DNA from: Paenibacillus_AQ nitricinens
GTDB taxonomy: Bacteria; Bacillota; Bacilli; Paenibacillales; Paenibacillaceae
Assembly: GCF_052056485.1 (NCBI RefSeq)
Contig: NZ_CP183948.1
Span: forward strand, 2,790,001 to 2,854,000
DNA length: 64,000 nucleotides
Direction: 5' to 3'
Positions within the stretch are counted from its first letter, which is position 1, and every line of letters starts with the position of its first letter. The notes under the pieces were generated by a model. It was not told the DNA's origin. It ran no database searches and saw nothing but the letters and a program-made list of their open reading frames with translations. The position numbers were made by a program, and so were the translations under genes. Shown here in pieces: positions 51,454 to 60,605 of this stretch.

Positions 51454-52527
51454 ATGACTACAAAACAGACATCACAGCTCTCCAGTCTTAAAAAAAGTGT
51501 AGCCCCTTACGAAAAAAACGACCGCAACGCGAGCATAAGACAGCTCATTAATACTTTAGGGCCACTTGTGCTGTTATGGGGCGGAGCGTATTTCTCTTTA
51601 TCCGTTTCCTACTGGCTCACCCTATTGTTGGCCATTCCTGCAGCAGGATTTGTAATTCGAACTTTTATTATTTTTCATGATTGTACGCATGGTTCATTCT
51701 TTAAGAACCGTAAAGCAAATGACATTATCGGAACGATCACAGGTGTATTAACGCTTGTTCCTTATCGACAGTGGAAGCATAGCCATTCTATTCACCATGC
51801 CAGCTCTAGTAACCTCGATAAAAGAGGGATTGGCGATATATGGATTATGACTGTTGACGAATATGAAGCAGCTTCTTTCTGGAAACGTCTTTACTACCGT
51901 ATTTACCGTAATCCGATCGTGATGTTCGGAATAGGACCTATCGCTGTGTTTATGATCCAGTATCGCTTTAATGCCAAAGGTGCAAGACGTAAAGAACGGA
52001 TGAATACCTATTTAACAAATGTATCTATTGCAGCTCTCTATGGTTTGCTTATTTGGGCGATCGGCTGGCAGGCCTTTATCATGGTGCAATTGCCTATCGC
52101 TTTTGTATCTGGTTTTCTCGGAATATGGTTGTTCTATGTTCAGCATCAGTTCGAGGATTCTTACTTCGAGAATGAATCGGAGTGGAGTTATGTTATGGCT
52201 GCAGTAGAGGGAAGTTCATATTACAAGCTACCTAAGCTATTGCAATGGATTACAGGGAACATCGGGTTCCACCATGTCCATCATTTAAGTCCGAAGGTAC
52301 CCAACTATAATTTAGAAAAAGCACATAATGCCACGCCACCCTTGCAAAAAGCGACGACTATAACACTTAGTTCTAGCTTGAAGGCTTTGCACTTCCGTCT
52401 TTGGGATGAAGAGAATAAGTGCTTCATAAGTTTTAAACAGATGAAGTCGAGACTAAACAAACCTAAGGTAGCAGCTGCAGCAGCAGAAGTCCTACAAGTT
52501 CATAAGACTAGACTCCAAGGAGAATAA
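51454..52527 (+). CDS. des: Membrane fatty acid desaturase (Des-type)
   Basis: 357 residues, membrane desaturase introducing a double bond into phospholipid acyl chains upon cooling. The three His boxes are intact: HDCTHG (75-80), HSHSIHH (109-115) and HHVHH near residue 275. About four to six TM helices. AAGGAGG upstream. Directly followed by the DesK/DesR genes, like the B. subtilis des-desKR set. Confidence 0.88.
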   Translation: MTTKQTSQLSSLKKSVAPYEKNDRNASIRQLINTLGPLVLLWGGAYFSLSVSYWLTLLLAIPAAGFVIRTFIIFHDCTHGSFFKNRKANDIIGTITGVLTLVPYRQWKHSHSIHHASSSNLDKRGIGDIWIMTVDEYEAASFWKRLYYRIYRNPIVMFGIGPIAVFMIQYRFNAKGARRKERMNTYLTNVSIAALYGLLIWAIGWQAFIMVQLPIAFVSGFLGIWLFYVQHQFEDSYFENESEWSYVMAAVEGSSYYKLPKLLQWITGNIGFHHVHHLSPKVPNYNLEKAHNATPPLQKATTITLSSSLKALHFRLWDEENKCFISFKQMKSRLNKPKVAAAAAEVLQVHKTRLQGE

Positions 52528-52561
52528 ATATTATAGGTTCGAACAAAATAGCAGTATAAAG

Positions 52562-52605
52562 AAAGGTTAGAGCCGGAGAAATCATTCGTGGCTCTAATCT
52601 TTTTC
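52562..52605 (+). terminator. Terminator after the desaturase gene
   Basis: GGTTAGAGCC pairs with GGCTCTAATC (one G-T) and is followed by TTTTT. Partial read-through to desKR is possible. Confidence 0.75.
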
Positions 52606-52688
52606 TGTTTGGGGTAGTGAAACAACAGATTTCCACTGAATTTATGCTAGAATAAGGAGAGTAATGTATGGTGAAAAGGAGAGCGGTC

Positions 52689-53825
52689 ATGCAAAAGTGG
52701 CATCATATTTTTCATAAAAGCACAGGTCTCAGCCCTTATGTGTGGGTCGTTTTTTACATTCTACCGTTTTATTTTATATTTCGCTCCTCCTCAACCTATC
52801 AAGTAGTTTGGGGAATCTTGATGATCGCAGTATTTTTTGTTTGTTATGTACTTTCTTTTGTATCTAAGGGCTGGTTGGTTTATTTCTGGACGAGTGTTCA
52901 AATTATAGTGTCTATAACGATGACGCTTTTGTTCGGATATATGTATTTTGCACTTTTCCTAGCCTTTTTTATTGGGAACATACAGAATCGAGTGGGTTTC
53001 TTCACACTGTACTCTATTCATCTGTTAACTACGATCATTACGATTAATTATGAGCTGCTATCACGTAATTCAGTGTTTATTAGTCAGCTACCGTTTGTGC
53101 TTGTAAGTATGATTGCAGTGATTCTACTTCCAATTAGTACCTATAACCGAAATAATCAAGGCAAGTTGCAAGATCAATTGGAGGATGCGAACAAGCGGAT
53201 ATCCGAACTCGTTAAACTTGAAGAACGACAACGAATTTCGCGAGACCTCCATGATACATTAGGTCAGAAGCTTTCATTAATTGGTCTGAAGAGTGATTTG
53301 GCAGGAAAGCTAATCGACTCTAATCCTATCCAAGCAAAAGCAGAGATCAATGATGTACGACAAACGGCGAGAAGTGCGCTGAAAGAGGTTCGGGAAATGG
53401 TTACGCGAATGCGCGGCATTCGGCTTGAAGATGAACTTATCCATATTCAGCAGTTTCTTGCAGCTGCGGAAATTGATTTTACATTGGAAGGAAATCCGAA
53501 GCTAACCAATACCTCATTGATTACGGAAAATGTACTTAGCATGTGTATAAAGGAAGCAGTCACTAATGTTGTGAAGCACAGTGGAGCGCAAGCCTGCTCT
53601 ATTCTGATTAAGCCCTCTCGAACGGATTTAGTCATAAAAGTGCAAGATGACGGGAAAGGAATACCTGGGAACGATCTTTATTTTAAAGGTCACGGACTGC
53701 AAGGTATGAGAGAACGTCTTGAATTTGTAAATGGCTGTATGGATATTGTGAGAGATAGCGGGACTACAATTGTGATTAAAGTACCCAATGCATTTAAGCA
53801 TCAGGAACCGGAGGTCATCCTATAA
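52689..53825 (+). CDS. desK: Thermosensor histidine kinase DesK
   Basis: 378 residues. Five hydrophobic segments sense membrane thickness; then a coiled linker and the HisKA_3 motif RISRDLHDTLGQKLSL with His188, the same number as I recall for the B. subtilis enzyme, and an HATPase domain (NVVKHSGAQ, DDGKGI, GLQGMRERLE). ATG 52689 follows AAAAGGAGAG; an in-frame ATG at 52668 is less favoured. At low temperature it should phosphorylate DesR. Confidence 0.88.
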   Translation: MQKWHHIFHKSTGLSPYVWVVFYILPFYFIFRSSSTYQVVWGILMIAVFFVCYVLSFVSKGWLVYFWTSVQIIVSITMTLLFGYMYFALFLAFFIGNIQNRVGFFTLYSIHLLTTIITINYELLSRNSVFISQLPFVLVSMIAVILLPISTYNRNNQGKLQDQLEDANKRISELVKLEERQRISRDLHDTLGQKLSLIGLKSDLAGKLIDSNPIQAKAEINDVRQTARSALKEVREMVTRMRGIRLEDELIHIQQFLAAAEIDFTLEGNPKLTNTSLITENVLSMCIKEAVTNVVKHSGAQACSILIKPSRTDLVIKVQDDGKGIPGNDLYFKGHGLQGMRERLEFVNGCMDIVRDSGTTIVIKVPNAFKHQEPEVIL

Positions 53826-54427
53826 TGATAAAAATTGTAATCGCTGAGGATCAACGAATGCTACTCGGGGCGCTGGCCTCTTTGCTCGATTTAGAAGAGG
53901 ATATGAAGGTTGTGGGCCGAGCAAGCAATGGGGAAGAAGCTGTTGCCATGGTTCAGCAGCTTAAGCCGGATATCTGCATTATGGATATTGAGATGCCGGC
54001 GATGAGTGGTCTCGACGCTGCTGAAGCCTTGAAGAATAGCGGCTGCAAAACGATGATATTAACGACCTTTGCCCGGGCGGGATATTTCGAACGTGCGCTC
54101 AAGGCGGGGGTTCACGCTTATTTACTGAAGGACAGTCCTAGTGAAGAGCTGGCACTCTCTATCCGGAATGTTATGGCAGGCAGACGCATGTATGCACCGG
54201 AGCTGATGGATGAAGCCTACAGCGGTGAAGTGAATCCATTGACTCAGCGGGAGAAGGAAGTGCTCGGCCTGATCGCCGATGGTAAAAATACGAAAGAAAT
54301 TGCCAGTGAGCTGTACATTACTACCGGTACCGTACGAAATTACATCTCAGTTATCCTTGATAAGCTGGATGTGGGGAATCGGATTGAAGCGATCACTCGC
54401 TTTAAGGAAAAAGGCTGGTTTAAGTGA
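53825..54427 (+). CDS. desR: Response regulator DesR
   Basis: 200 residues: receiver with Asp54 (ICIMDIEMP) and a LuxR/NarL-type HTH (LTQREKEVLGLIADGKNTKEIASEL). Its ATG shares one base with the desK stop (TAATG), indicating tight coupling. It should bind the two boxes at 51333-51391 and raise des expression in the cold. Confidence 0.9.
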   Translation: MIKIVIAEDQRMLLGALASLLDLEEDMKVVGRASNGEEAVAMVQQLKPDICIMDIEMPAMSGLDAAEALKNSGCKTMILTTFARAGYFERALKAGVHAYLLKDSPSEELALSIRNVMAGRRMYAPELMDEAYSGEVNPLTQREKEVLGLIADGKNTKEIASELYITTGTVRNYISVILDKLDVGNRIEAITRFKEKGWFK

Positions 54428-54552
54428 AAATATTAAATTTTTTAATGTTATTTTGATGTTAACACTCGCCAAATGTTCCCGAGCCGTATATCATTAATTA
54501 TCAGCCTATTATTCACAATAGGACAGTTAATCAAAAGGAAGTGTATTTTCTG

Positions 54553-55638
54553 ATGTCAAGAAAGCTAAGAGCCGGCATAGTTGGCGGCACAGGTATGGTA
54601 GGTCAGCGGTTTATTGCCCTTCTAGAGAATCATCCTTGGTTTGAAGTAACTGCGATTGCTGCCAGTGCGAAATCTGCTGGGAAAACGTATGAAGAATCGG
54701 CCAAGGGCAGATGGAAGCTATCCACTCCAATGCCTGAGAACGTGAAGAATATTATGGTTCAAGATGCTTCTAAGGTAGAAGAAGTAGCTGCGGATGTAGA
54801 CCTGATCTTTTGCGCAGTAGATATGAAAAAAGAAGAGATTAAAGCGCTCGAAGAAGCTTATGCTCGTACGGGTACTCCAGTTATCTCCAATAACTCAGCG
54901 CATCGTTGGACACCGGACGTGCCTATGGTCATTCCTGAGATTAACCCAGAGCATCTTGAGGTTATTGCGCAGCAAAGAAAACGTCTGGGAACTGAGACTG
55001 GTTTCATTGCGGTTAAACCTAACTGCTCCATTCAAAGTTATGTACCTGCGCTTCATGCGCTCAAAGAATTCAACCCATCTAAAGTGGTAGTCACCACTTA
55101 CCAGGCAATTTCGGGTGCGGGCAAGACTTTTGCTGACTGGCCAGAAATGCTGGACAATGTGATTCCTTATATTGGTGGTGAAGAAGAGAAGAGCGAGCAA
55201 GAGCCGTTGCGCATCTGGGGAAGCGTGCAAGAAGAAGGCATCGTAAAAAGTGAAGCGCCAACCATTACTTCGCAGTGTATCCGTGTGCCTGTAGCGGATG
55301 GACATATGGCTGCTGTATTTGTTTCTTTTGAGAAAAAGCCATCCAAAGAAGAGATTTTGAACCTCTGGAATAGCTTCAAAGGACGTCCTCAAGAGCTTGA
55401 ACTGCCTAGCGCCCCTAAACAGTTCATTACTTATTTCGAAGAGGAGAACCGTCCACAGACCAAACTGGATCGTGATATTGAGAATGGTATGGGCGTATCG
55501 ACGGGCAGACTTCGCGAAGATTCCATCTATGATTACAAATTCGTAGGTCTCTCCCATAACACCCTGCGCGGAGCAGCTGGCGGTGCCGTATTGATCGCTG
55601 AGCTTCTGAAAGCAGAAGGATATATTCAGCCTAAATAA
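54553..55638 (+). CDS. asd: Aspartate-semialdehyde dehydrogenase, archaeal/fungal type
   Basis: 361 residues. NADP motif GIVGGTGMVGQRF, then SNNSAHRW and catalytic Cys in VKPNCSIQ, and the active-site His region SQCIRVPVADGH. These blocks fit the archaeal/eukaryotic branch rather than the usual bacterial Asd. It makes aspartate semialdehyde for lysine, threonine, methionine and diaminopimelate. ATG 54553 preferred over GTG 54541, which is too close to AAAAGGA. No lysine genes are nearby, so it may be an acquired or second copy. Confidence 0.87.
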   Translation: MSRKLRAGIVGGTGMVGQRFIALLENHPWFEVTAIAASAKSAGKTYEESAKGRWKLSTPMPENVKNIMVQDASKVEEVAADVDLIFCAVDMKKEEIKALEEAYARTGTPVISNNSAHRWTPDVPMVIPEINPEHLEVIAQQRKRLGTETGFIAVKPNCSIQSYVPALHALKEFNPSKVVVTTYQAISGAGKTFADWPEMLDNVIPYIGGEEEKSEQEPLRIWGSVQEEGIVKSEAPTITSQCIRVPVADGHMAAVFVSFEKKPSKEEILNLWNSFKGRPQELELPSAPKQFITYFEEENRPQTKLDRDIENGMGVSTGRLREDSIYDYKFVGLSHNTLRGAAGGAVLIAELLKAEGYIQPK

Positions 55639-55670
55639 AATGGATGAGCTATAAAGCGGATTCGAAATAG

Positions 55671-55709
55671 ACACCTCATCAAAGCCTAGTCTTTGGTGGG
55701 GTGTTTTTT
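55671..55709 (+). terminator. Terminator after asd
   Basis: ACACCTCATCAAAG pairs with CTTTGGTGGGGTGT (G-T pairs) and is followed by TTTTTT. Confidence 0.85.
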
Positions 55710-55754
55710 AATGGATTGATTTGGTGAAATAAGTCAGGGAAGGAGCTGATATAC

Positions 55755-56153
55755 TTGTATAAATATTTATTAGCTTTTATAGGGTTACCTTTAATACTAT
55801 TCACAAGCGGATGTACATCATCAACTCAAGAGGTACAAGAGTATGGAGTATCTTCCATAAATGCTGAAATTCCTATTCCGGAAAATGCCAAAGAAATCGA
55901 AGTCACGACAACTTCTAGTAATCCTAATGTAAAAATAGGCGTAAAGTACGAACTCGATAATATAGGGGGAGAACAAGGTCTCTATCGACCTGACCACTAC
56001 TTTAATAAATTAGAGGATGCTGGCTGGGTTGAGCTGGAGGACAAGCGGTTAGGGCATGTGCAATTTTTCGAAAAAGAGGGTACTGTCATCGCCATTGAAA
56101 TACATGAAGATACCTTTGATATTTATGAAATGAATAAAGATGCTAAATACTAA
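55755..56153 (+). CDS. Small lipoprotein of unknown function
   Basis: 132 residues. TTG start behind GGAAGGAG; lipobox TSGC with Cys20. The mature part (IPIPENAKEIEVTTTS, YRPDHYFNKLEDAGWVEL) has the look of small Paenibacillus surface proteins that resemble PASTA-free, single-domain envelope lipoproteins. No family assigned. Single gene between two terminators. Confidence 0.68.
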   Translation: MYKYLLAFIGLPLILFTSGCTSSTQEVQEYGVSSINAEIPIPENAKEIEVTTTSSNPNVKIGVKYELDNIGGEQGLYRPDHYFNKLEDAGWVELEDKRLGHVQFFEKEGTVIAIEIHEDTFDIYEMNKDAKY

Positions 56154-56265
56154 TCAGAGTATCGTTAGACGAAGCTGAGCTATTACTTAAACAGAAAGTT
56201 TGAGAGTGTGGTAAAATAGATGAAGTGTATAAACTATACGAATTCTGAATGACTGACGGAGTGAT

Positions 56266-56451
56266 ATGATGGGTGCAAAAAGTAAAGGTGGCGGCACGGG
56301 CAGAGGTACGGGGAGTAAGGGCTGGACACGCTGGAACAAAACAGCAAAGCCAGTTAAACCTGCAAAAGGTGCTCCAACCACGGGTCCAGGCGCTAAAGAT
56401 CTAAGTGGAAGCAAGGGCAATAACGTGAAAAAAAGCGGAAGCACCAAATAG
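56266..56451 (+). CDS. Small Gly/Lys-rich basic protein
   Basis: 61 residues, low complexity, rich in Gly, Lys, Ser and Pro (GAKSKGGGTGRGTGSKGW, KPVKPAKGAPTTG), strongly basic and without signal peptide. Preceded by ACGGAGTG and followed by a terminator at 56482. The composition would suit binding to DNA, RNA or spore structures; no family match known. An ATG three bases later (56269) is equally likely as start. Confidence 0.55.
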   Translation: MMGAKSKGGGTGRGTGSKGWTRWNKTAKPVKPAKGAPTTGPGAKDLSGSKGNNVKKSGSTK

Positions 56452-56481
56452 CTCCCTTGAACTGGGTTATTCCTGAAGGTT

Positions 56482-56519
56482 AACATCTGATTTTGATCGT
56501 TAAAATCAGGTGTTTTTTT
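56482..56519 (+). terminator. Terminator after the basic protein gene
   Basis: AACATCTGATTTT pairs with AAAATCAGGTGTT followed by TTTTTT. Confidence 0.85.
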
Positions 56520-56564
56520 ATTGGATAAATATGACTAAGCTTATGAATAGAAAGTAGGTTCATT

Positions 56565-57257
56565 GTGAGAATCGATAAATATATAAGCGAGACTGGCTTT
56601 TGTTCCAGAAGAGAAACGAAAAGGCTAATTGCCGCTGGCCGAATCGCGGTTAATGGAGTTGTCTGTGAGGCGAATAATCTTATAGAGCCAGAGGATATTG
56701 TATCCGTAGATGGAGAGCCCATAACGACTAGTAAAGGGGAGCTGGTATATCTCGCGCTGAACAAGCCAATCGGGATTACCTGTACCGCAGCCCCTGATGT
56801 GGCTGGGAATATTATAGATTTTGTAGGATATCCTTCACGAATCTTTGCAATCGGGAGATTAGATAAACACTCGGAAGGTCTCATTTTATTAACGAACGAT
56901 GGAGATATCGTAAACAAAATGATGCGTTCCGAAAATGGGCATGAGAAAGAATACGTGGTTACCGTAGATAAGCCAGTGACGCCAGAATTCTTACATGAAA
57001 TGTCTAGCGGTGTGGACATACTTGGGGTCACAACGAAACCTTGCGAAGTGTACCCGATCGCTGATGATGAGTTTAGAATTATCCTAACTCAAGGCCTTAA
57101 TCTGCAAATACGCAGAATGTGCAAGGAGTTAGGATATAGAGTACTTAAACTAGAACGAATAAGAATCATGAATATTACACTTGATAGTTTGGAGCGAGGA
57201 CAATGGCGTCATTTGAGCGGAGAAGAGCTGAGTGAGCTTATGTTCCTCTTAAATTAA
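56565..57257 (+). CDS. rluF: 23S rRNA pseudouridine synthase, RluF-type
   Basis: 230 residues. N-terminal S4 RNA-binding domain (RIDKYISETGFCSRRETKRLI) followed by the RluB/E/F catalytic domain with GRLDKHSEGL, catalytic Asp100, and LNLQIRRMCKELGY. RluF modifies U2604 of 23S rRNA in E. coli; site specificity here is not known. GTG start. Its 3' end overlaps the convergent thiE end by 20 bases, and no terminator is visible between them. Confidence 0.85.
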   Translation: MRIDKYISETGFCSRRETKRLIAAGRIAVNGVVCEANNLIEPEDIVSVDGEPITTSKGELVYLALNKPIGITCTAAPDVAGNIIDFVGYPSRIFAIGRLDKHSEGLILLTNDGDIVNKMMRSENGHEKEYVVTVDKPVTPEFLHEMSSGVDILGVTTKPCEVYPIADDEFRIILTQGLNLQIRRMCKELGYRVLKLERIRIMNITLDSLERGQWRHLSGEELSELMFLLN

Positions 57258-57903
57258 CTTCTTGAACAAATCCTCTAGCGGCTAAGGTGATGTCTTCAGC
57301 GCCCGCAATAGCTGATATAACGGAGATACCGTCCGCACCCGCAGCTAGTACTGGTGCTGCATTGTGCACTGTGATTCCTCCTATGCCGACTAAAGGAACC
57401 GTAATGCCGCTGTTTCGTATTTCCTCAATGACTAATGTGCCTCGAACGGCTTGGGCATCGTCCTTGGAAGAGGTAGGATAAATAGGTCCAATCCCTAGAT
57501 AATCAGCTCCATCTGCAATGGCCTGCTGGGCTTCGGCGAGCGAATGAGCGGACACACCAACGATCTTGTCCTCCCCAAGCAGCTGCCTGATTGCTAGCGT
57601 GGGGGTGTCATCTTGTCCAACATGAATGCCGTCCGCATCAAGGGCGATGGCTAGATCAATATCGTCATTAACGATAAAAGGGACTCCGTTAGCACGACAT
57701 ATCTTTTGAAGCCGTCTTCCTAAATTAAATCTAACCTCTGCAGTTAATGCCCCTGTACCTTTTTCACGAAATTGGAACATTGTTATGCCTCCAGCAACGG
57801 CTTCTTTTAATACCTTGGCTGGGGATTTAAGGCAATTCACACTGCCCATAATGAAATAGACTTTTAATAAATTACGTAGTTGATCACTGTCTATTTGCTT
57901 CAA
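57238..57903 (-). CDS. thiE: Thiamine-phosphate synthase
   Basis: 221 residues, TIM barrel. Joins HMP pyrophosphate with thiazole phosphate to give thiamine phosphate. Motifs: FREKGTGAL, NDDIDLAIALDADGIHVGQDD, GPIYPTSSKDDA and GIGGI. Last gene of the thiamin operon; its start overlaps the thiD end by 20 bases. Convergent with rluF. Confidence 0.92.
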   Translation of the reverse strand: MKQIDSDQLRNLLKVYFIMGSVNCLKSPAKVLKEAVAGGITMFQFREKGTGALTAEVRFNLGRRLQKICRANGVPFIVNDDIDLAIALDADGIHVGQDDTPTLAIRQLLGEDKIVGVSAHSLAEAQQAIADGADYLGIGPIYPTSSKDDAQAVRGTLVIEEIRNSGITVPLVGIGGITVHNAAPVLAAGADGISVISAIAGAEDITLAARGFVQEVNLRGT

Positions 57904-58723
57904 GGTTCATCCCTCGCAATCTATTCTGATATGCAAAATGATTCGTAGGTCCATGTCCAGCCCCTATGCCCAGCTCATCTTCAATCGCCGCTTGTATAAA
58001 AGCTTTGGCGGTTTGAATGGCCTCAGCAACGGATTTGCCTTTGGCTAGCTCAGCAGTAACTGCTGCTGAATAGGTGCAGCCTGTGCCGTGCGTGTGTCTA
58101 GTCTGAACTCGTTGACTCTCCATAAAGATGAATTCGTGACCATCATATAGGAGATCCACAACAGCCTTAGTTGAGGTATCATGCCCACCTTTTAGCACTA
58201 CATAGTTAGAGCCCATGGCATGAATGATTTTAGCCGCTTCTTTACGATCGTCTATAGTAGTGATGCTTCTGTTGGTAATCATTTCAGCCTCTGGAATATT
58301 GGGTGTCGTCACTAAGGCTAGCGGGAGGAGATGATTGATTAAGGACTGAACAGCTTCTTGCTGTAGCAGCGTGGAACCCCCTTTAGCAACCATCACAGGA
58401 TCAACTACAAGATTACGCCAGCTGTATTGCTGGATCTTCTCTGCTACGATACAAATGATGTCACTGTTAAATAGCATCCCAGTCTTCACGGCCTCAGGCT
58501 TCAAATCAATTCCAATGGAATCAAGCTGTTGCGTAATAGCTTCCAGTGTCAACGGAAATACGCCCTGAACTCCTAGTGTGTTTTGGGCTGTCACAGCTGT
58601 GAGTGCGGACATGCCATATACAGAAAGCTCTTGAAAGGTTTTTAAATCTGCCTGGATGCCAGCGCCACCACCGCTATCCGAGCCGGCTATAGTTAAAGCT
58701 TTGGATATAGTCATTCTGTTCAC
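57884..58723 (-). CDS. thiD: Hydroxymethylpyrimidine/phosphomethylpyrimidine kinase
   Basis: 279 residues, ribokinase fold. Phosphorylates HMP twice. Motifs: IAGSDSGGGAGIQADLKTF, VVDPVMVAKGG and HGTGCTYSAA with anion-hole residues. 12 bases separate it from thiM. Same operon. Confidence 0.92.
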   Translation of the reverse strand: MNRMTISKALTIAGSDSGGGAGIQADLKTFQELSVYGMSALTAVTAQNTLGVQGVFPLTLEAITQQLDSIGIDLKPEAVKTGMLFNSDIICIVAEKIQQYSWRNLVVDPVMVAKGGSTLLQQEAVQSLINHLLPLALVTTPNIPEAEMITNRSITTIDDRKEAAKIIHAMGSNYVVLKGGHDTSTKAVVDLLYDGHEFIFMESQRVQTRHTHGTGCTYSAAVTAELAKGKSVAEAIQTAKAFIQAAIEDELGIGAGHGPTNHFAYQNRLRGMNLEANRQ

Positions 58724-58735
58724 TCCTTAGGGTTG

Positions 58736-59530
58736 TTATCTGAGTTGTTTAATTTTTGATTTATCTTTGTAAGTTTCAGCTGTGAGCAAGCTCAATTGAT
58801 TTAGAAACTCGATTTGAAAGCTCCCCGGACCTTGTCCAGTCGTTAGTTCAGCGGCGATTTCAGCAGCCACTCCATAGAAGGAGAGAGCTTCGACTGCTGC
58901 TTCAAGAGATGCTCCTTCACTTACCGCAAGAAATGCACCGACTACTGCACTTAGCAAACAACCGGTTCCCGTTACTTTTGTTAGAATAGGGTGACCATTG
59001 CTGGCAATGTAGGTGTTATCTCCATTTGTGATGACATCATCTTTTCCGGTGATGATAACCACACAATCTAACTTCCGCGCAGCTGTCTCAGCCAAGACGA
59101 CGACATCGCCCTCACCTTCACCAGCATCCACCCCTTTGATAGACCAGCTCTCACCAATGACATTGGCAACTTCAGCCACATTGCCACGTAGAGCGGTAAT
59201 TTGCATCTCATTCACAAGCTTTTGAGTGACAGCTGTTCGATAAGCAGTGGCTCCCGCACCCACTGGATCAAGAACTAAGGGAACGCCGTGCTTATTCGCA
59301 GATTGTCCCGCGAGCACCATAGATTGAATGGCGTAGTCATTCAGTGTGCCGATATTCAGAACTACGGCAGATGAAAATGCGGCGATATCTGCCACTTCTT
59401 CGTGAGCATCCGCCATAAAGGGGGAGGCTCCAAGCGCTAAAAGACCGTTGGCTGAAAAATTCGCTACCACGATATTGGTGATATTGTGGATCAAGGGATT
59501 GAATTCCCGTACTTTGGATAGATAACACAT
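58736..59530 (-). CDS. thiM: Hydroxyethylthiazole kinase
   Basis: 264 residues, phosphorylates salvaged thiazole. Motifs: PLIHNITNIVVANFSANGLLALG (substrate loop), VLDPVGAGAT and KVTGTGCLLSAVVGAF. 40 bases after thiY. With thiD and thiE it completes salvage of both halves of thiamin from outside. Confidence 0.92.
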   Translation of the reverse strand: MCYLSKVREFNPLIHNITNIVVANFSANGLLALGASPFMADAHEEVADIAAFSSAVVLNIGTLNDYAIQSMVLAGQSANKHGVPLVLDPVGAGATAYRTAVTQKLVNEMQITALRGNVAEVANVIGESWSIKGVDAGEGEGDVVVLAETAARKLDCVVIITGKDDVITNGDNTYIASNGHPILTKVTGTGCLLSAVVGAFLAVSEGASLEAAVEALSFYGVAAEIAAELTTGQGPGSFQIEFLNQLSLLTAETYKDKSKIKQLR

Positions 59531-59570
59531 GATAATTCCTCCTCAAGTTTTATGGGCGAATAGCTAATGT

Positions 59571-60605
59571 TTAAAGATTAATAAAAGCATCCTCAGCTTT
59601 GATGTCAGTAGACAGTAAATCATTGTCTGATAGCCACTGTCGTACCTTCTCCCAAGACGCGGGTTCTTGATATCCAAAATCTTGGTCACCCGCATTCATT
59701 AGCGGTAGTAGAATAGCCAGACTCTTCTCTTCAATTTGCTTATCAAGTGGAGAGGTCTCATCTTCGTGTGAAAGCAGCAAATTCAACGCTTTTTCCGGAT
59801 TCTCCTGCACAAATTGTTGTCCTTTAGTAATTGCATTTAGAAACTTTTTGAAATAGGACTCAGAATTTTGTATTCCTTGATCGCTGGCGACAAGTACTAG
59901 CTCGTAATAATCAGGGACTCCGTAATCCGTGGGGTTGAACGAGTTCACGGAATGCCCTTCTTTTTCCAAGATTAATTGTTCGTGGTTAATGAACCCTCCC
60001 ATAATGGCATCCACTTGCCCCGTCGCAATCGCCGGAATAAGGTCAAAGCCTACGTCGATTAATTTGCTGGCCTTAGGGTCACCCCCATCGTTTTGGATCA
60101 TCGTACGAATCATGGCTTCATAAAGAGGAATGGAAGAATACCCAATCTGTTTACCTGTGAGGTCTTTGGGACTATGAATGTCTCCAGTCTGAGGTACCAT
60201 TAAATGATTAAGCGGATGTCTCACAATCGCAGCAATCGAACGTACTGGAATGTTCTCACTGCGTGCCATGAGCACCTGAGGCTGATAACTAAGCGCTAAA
60301 TCGATTTGATTCGCTGCTACAAGTTTCAGTGCGTCATTGCTGTCTGCGGGCATTTGGATCTCTACGTCCAGACCTTCCTCTTGGAAATAACCATTCTGCT
60401 CAGCTGCATATAAAAAAGAGTGAACGGCATTGGGATACCAATCGAGCATAATCGTCAGCTTGTGCGTTTGTTTAATTTCGTTATTAGATGAATTAGCAGG
60501 AGTATTGCTTACATTGGATGCTTTTCCGCAGCTGGTGAAGATTAGGACTGAACATATGAGAAATACGGGAATAAGCCATTTTCTTTGGAAATTCAAATCA
60601 TTCAT
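59571..60605 (-). CDS. thiY: Thiamin-pyrimidine ABC transporter binding lipoprotein (ThiY-like)
   Basis: 344 residues, NMT1/THI5-like periplasmic binding fold. Lipobox TSC with Cys26; the signature LTIMLDWYPNAVHSFLYAAEQNGYF follows. Likely binds HMP or formylaminopyrimidine (FAMP) as in B. halodurans ThiY. Its ATG overlaps the thiX stop by four bases. No tenA, which is needed to convert FAMP-derived aminopyrimidine, is seen in this window. Confidence 0.86.
   Translation of the reverse strand: MNDLNFQRKWLIPVFLICSVLIFTSCGKASNVSNTPANSSNNEIKQTHKLTIMLDWYPNAVHSFLYAAEQNGYFQEEGLDVEIQMPADSNDALKLVAANQIDLALSYQPQVLMARSENIPVRSIAAIVRHPLNHLMVPQTGDIHSPKDLTGKQIGYSSIPLYEAMIRTMIQNDGGDPKASKLIDVGFDLIPAIATGQVDAIMGGFINHEQLILEKEGHSVNSFNPTDYGVPDYYELVLVASDQGIQNSESYFKKFLNAITKGQQFVQENPEKALNLLLSHEDETSPLDKQIEEKSLAILLPLMNAGDQDFGYQEPASWEKVRQWLSDNDLLSTDIKAEDAFINL

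Noticed and set aside
54895..55674. Open frame of 259 codons on the minus strand opposite asd
   Set aside because: Lies wholly antisense to a well-conserved enzyme gene, with no ribosome binding site and no protein-like pattern.
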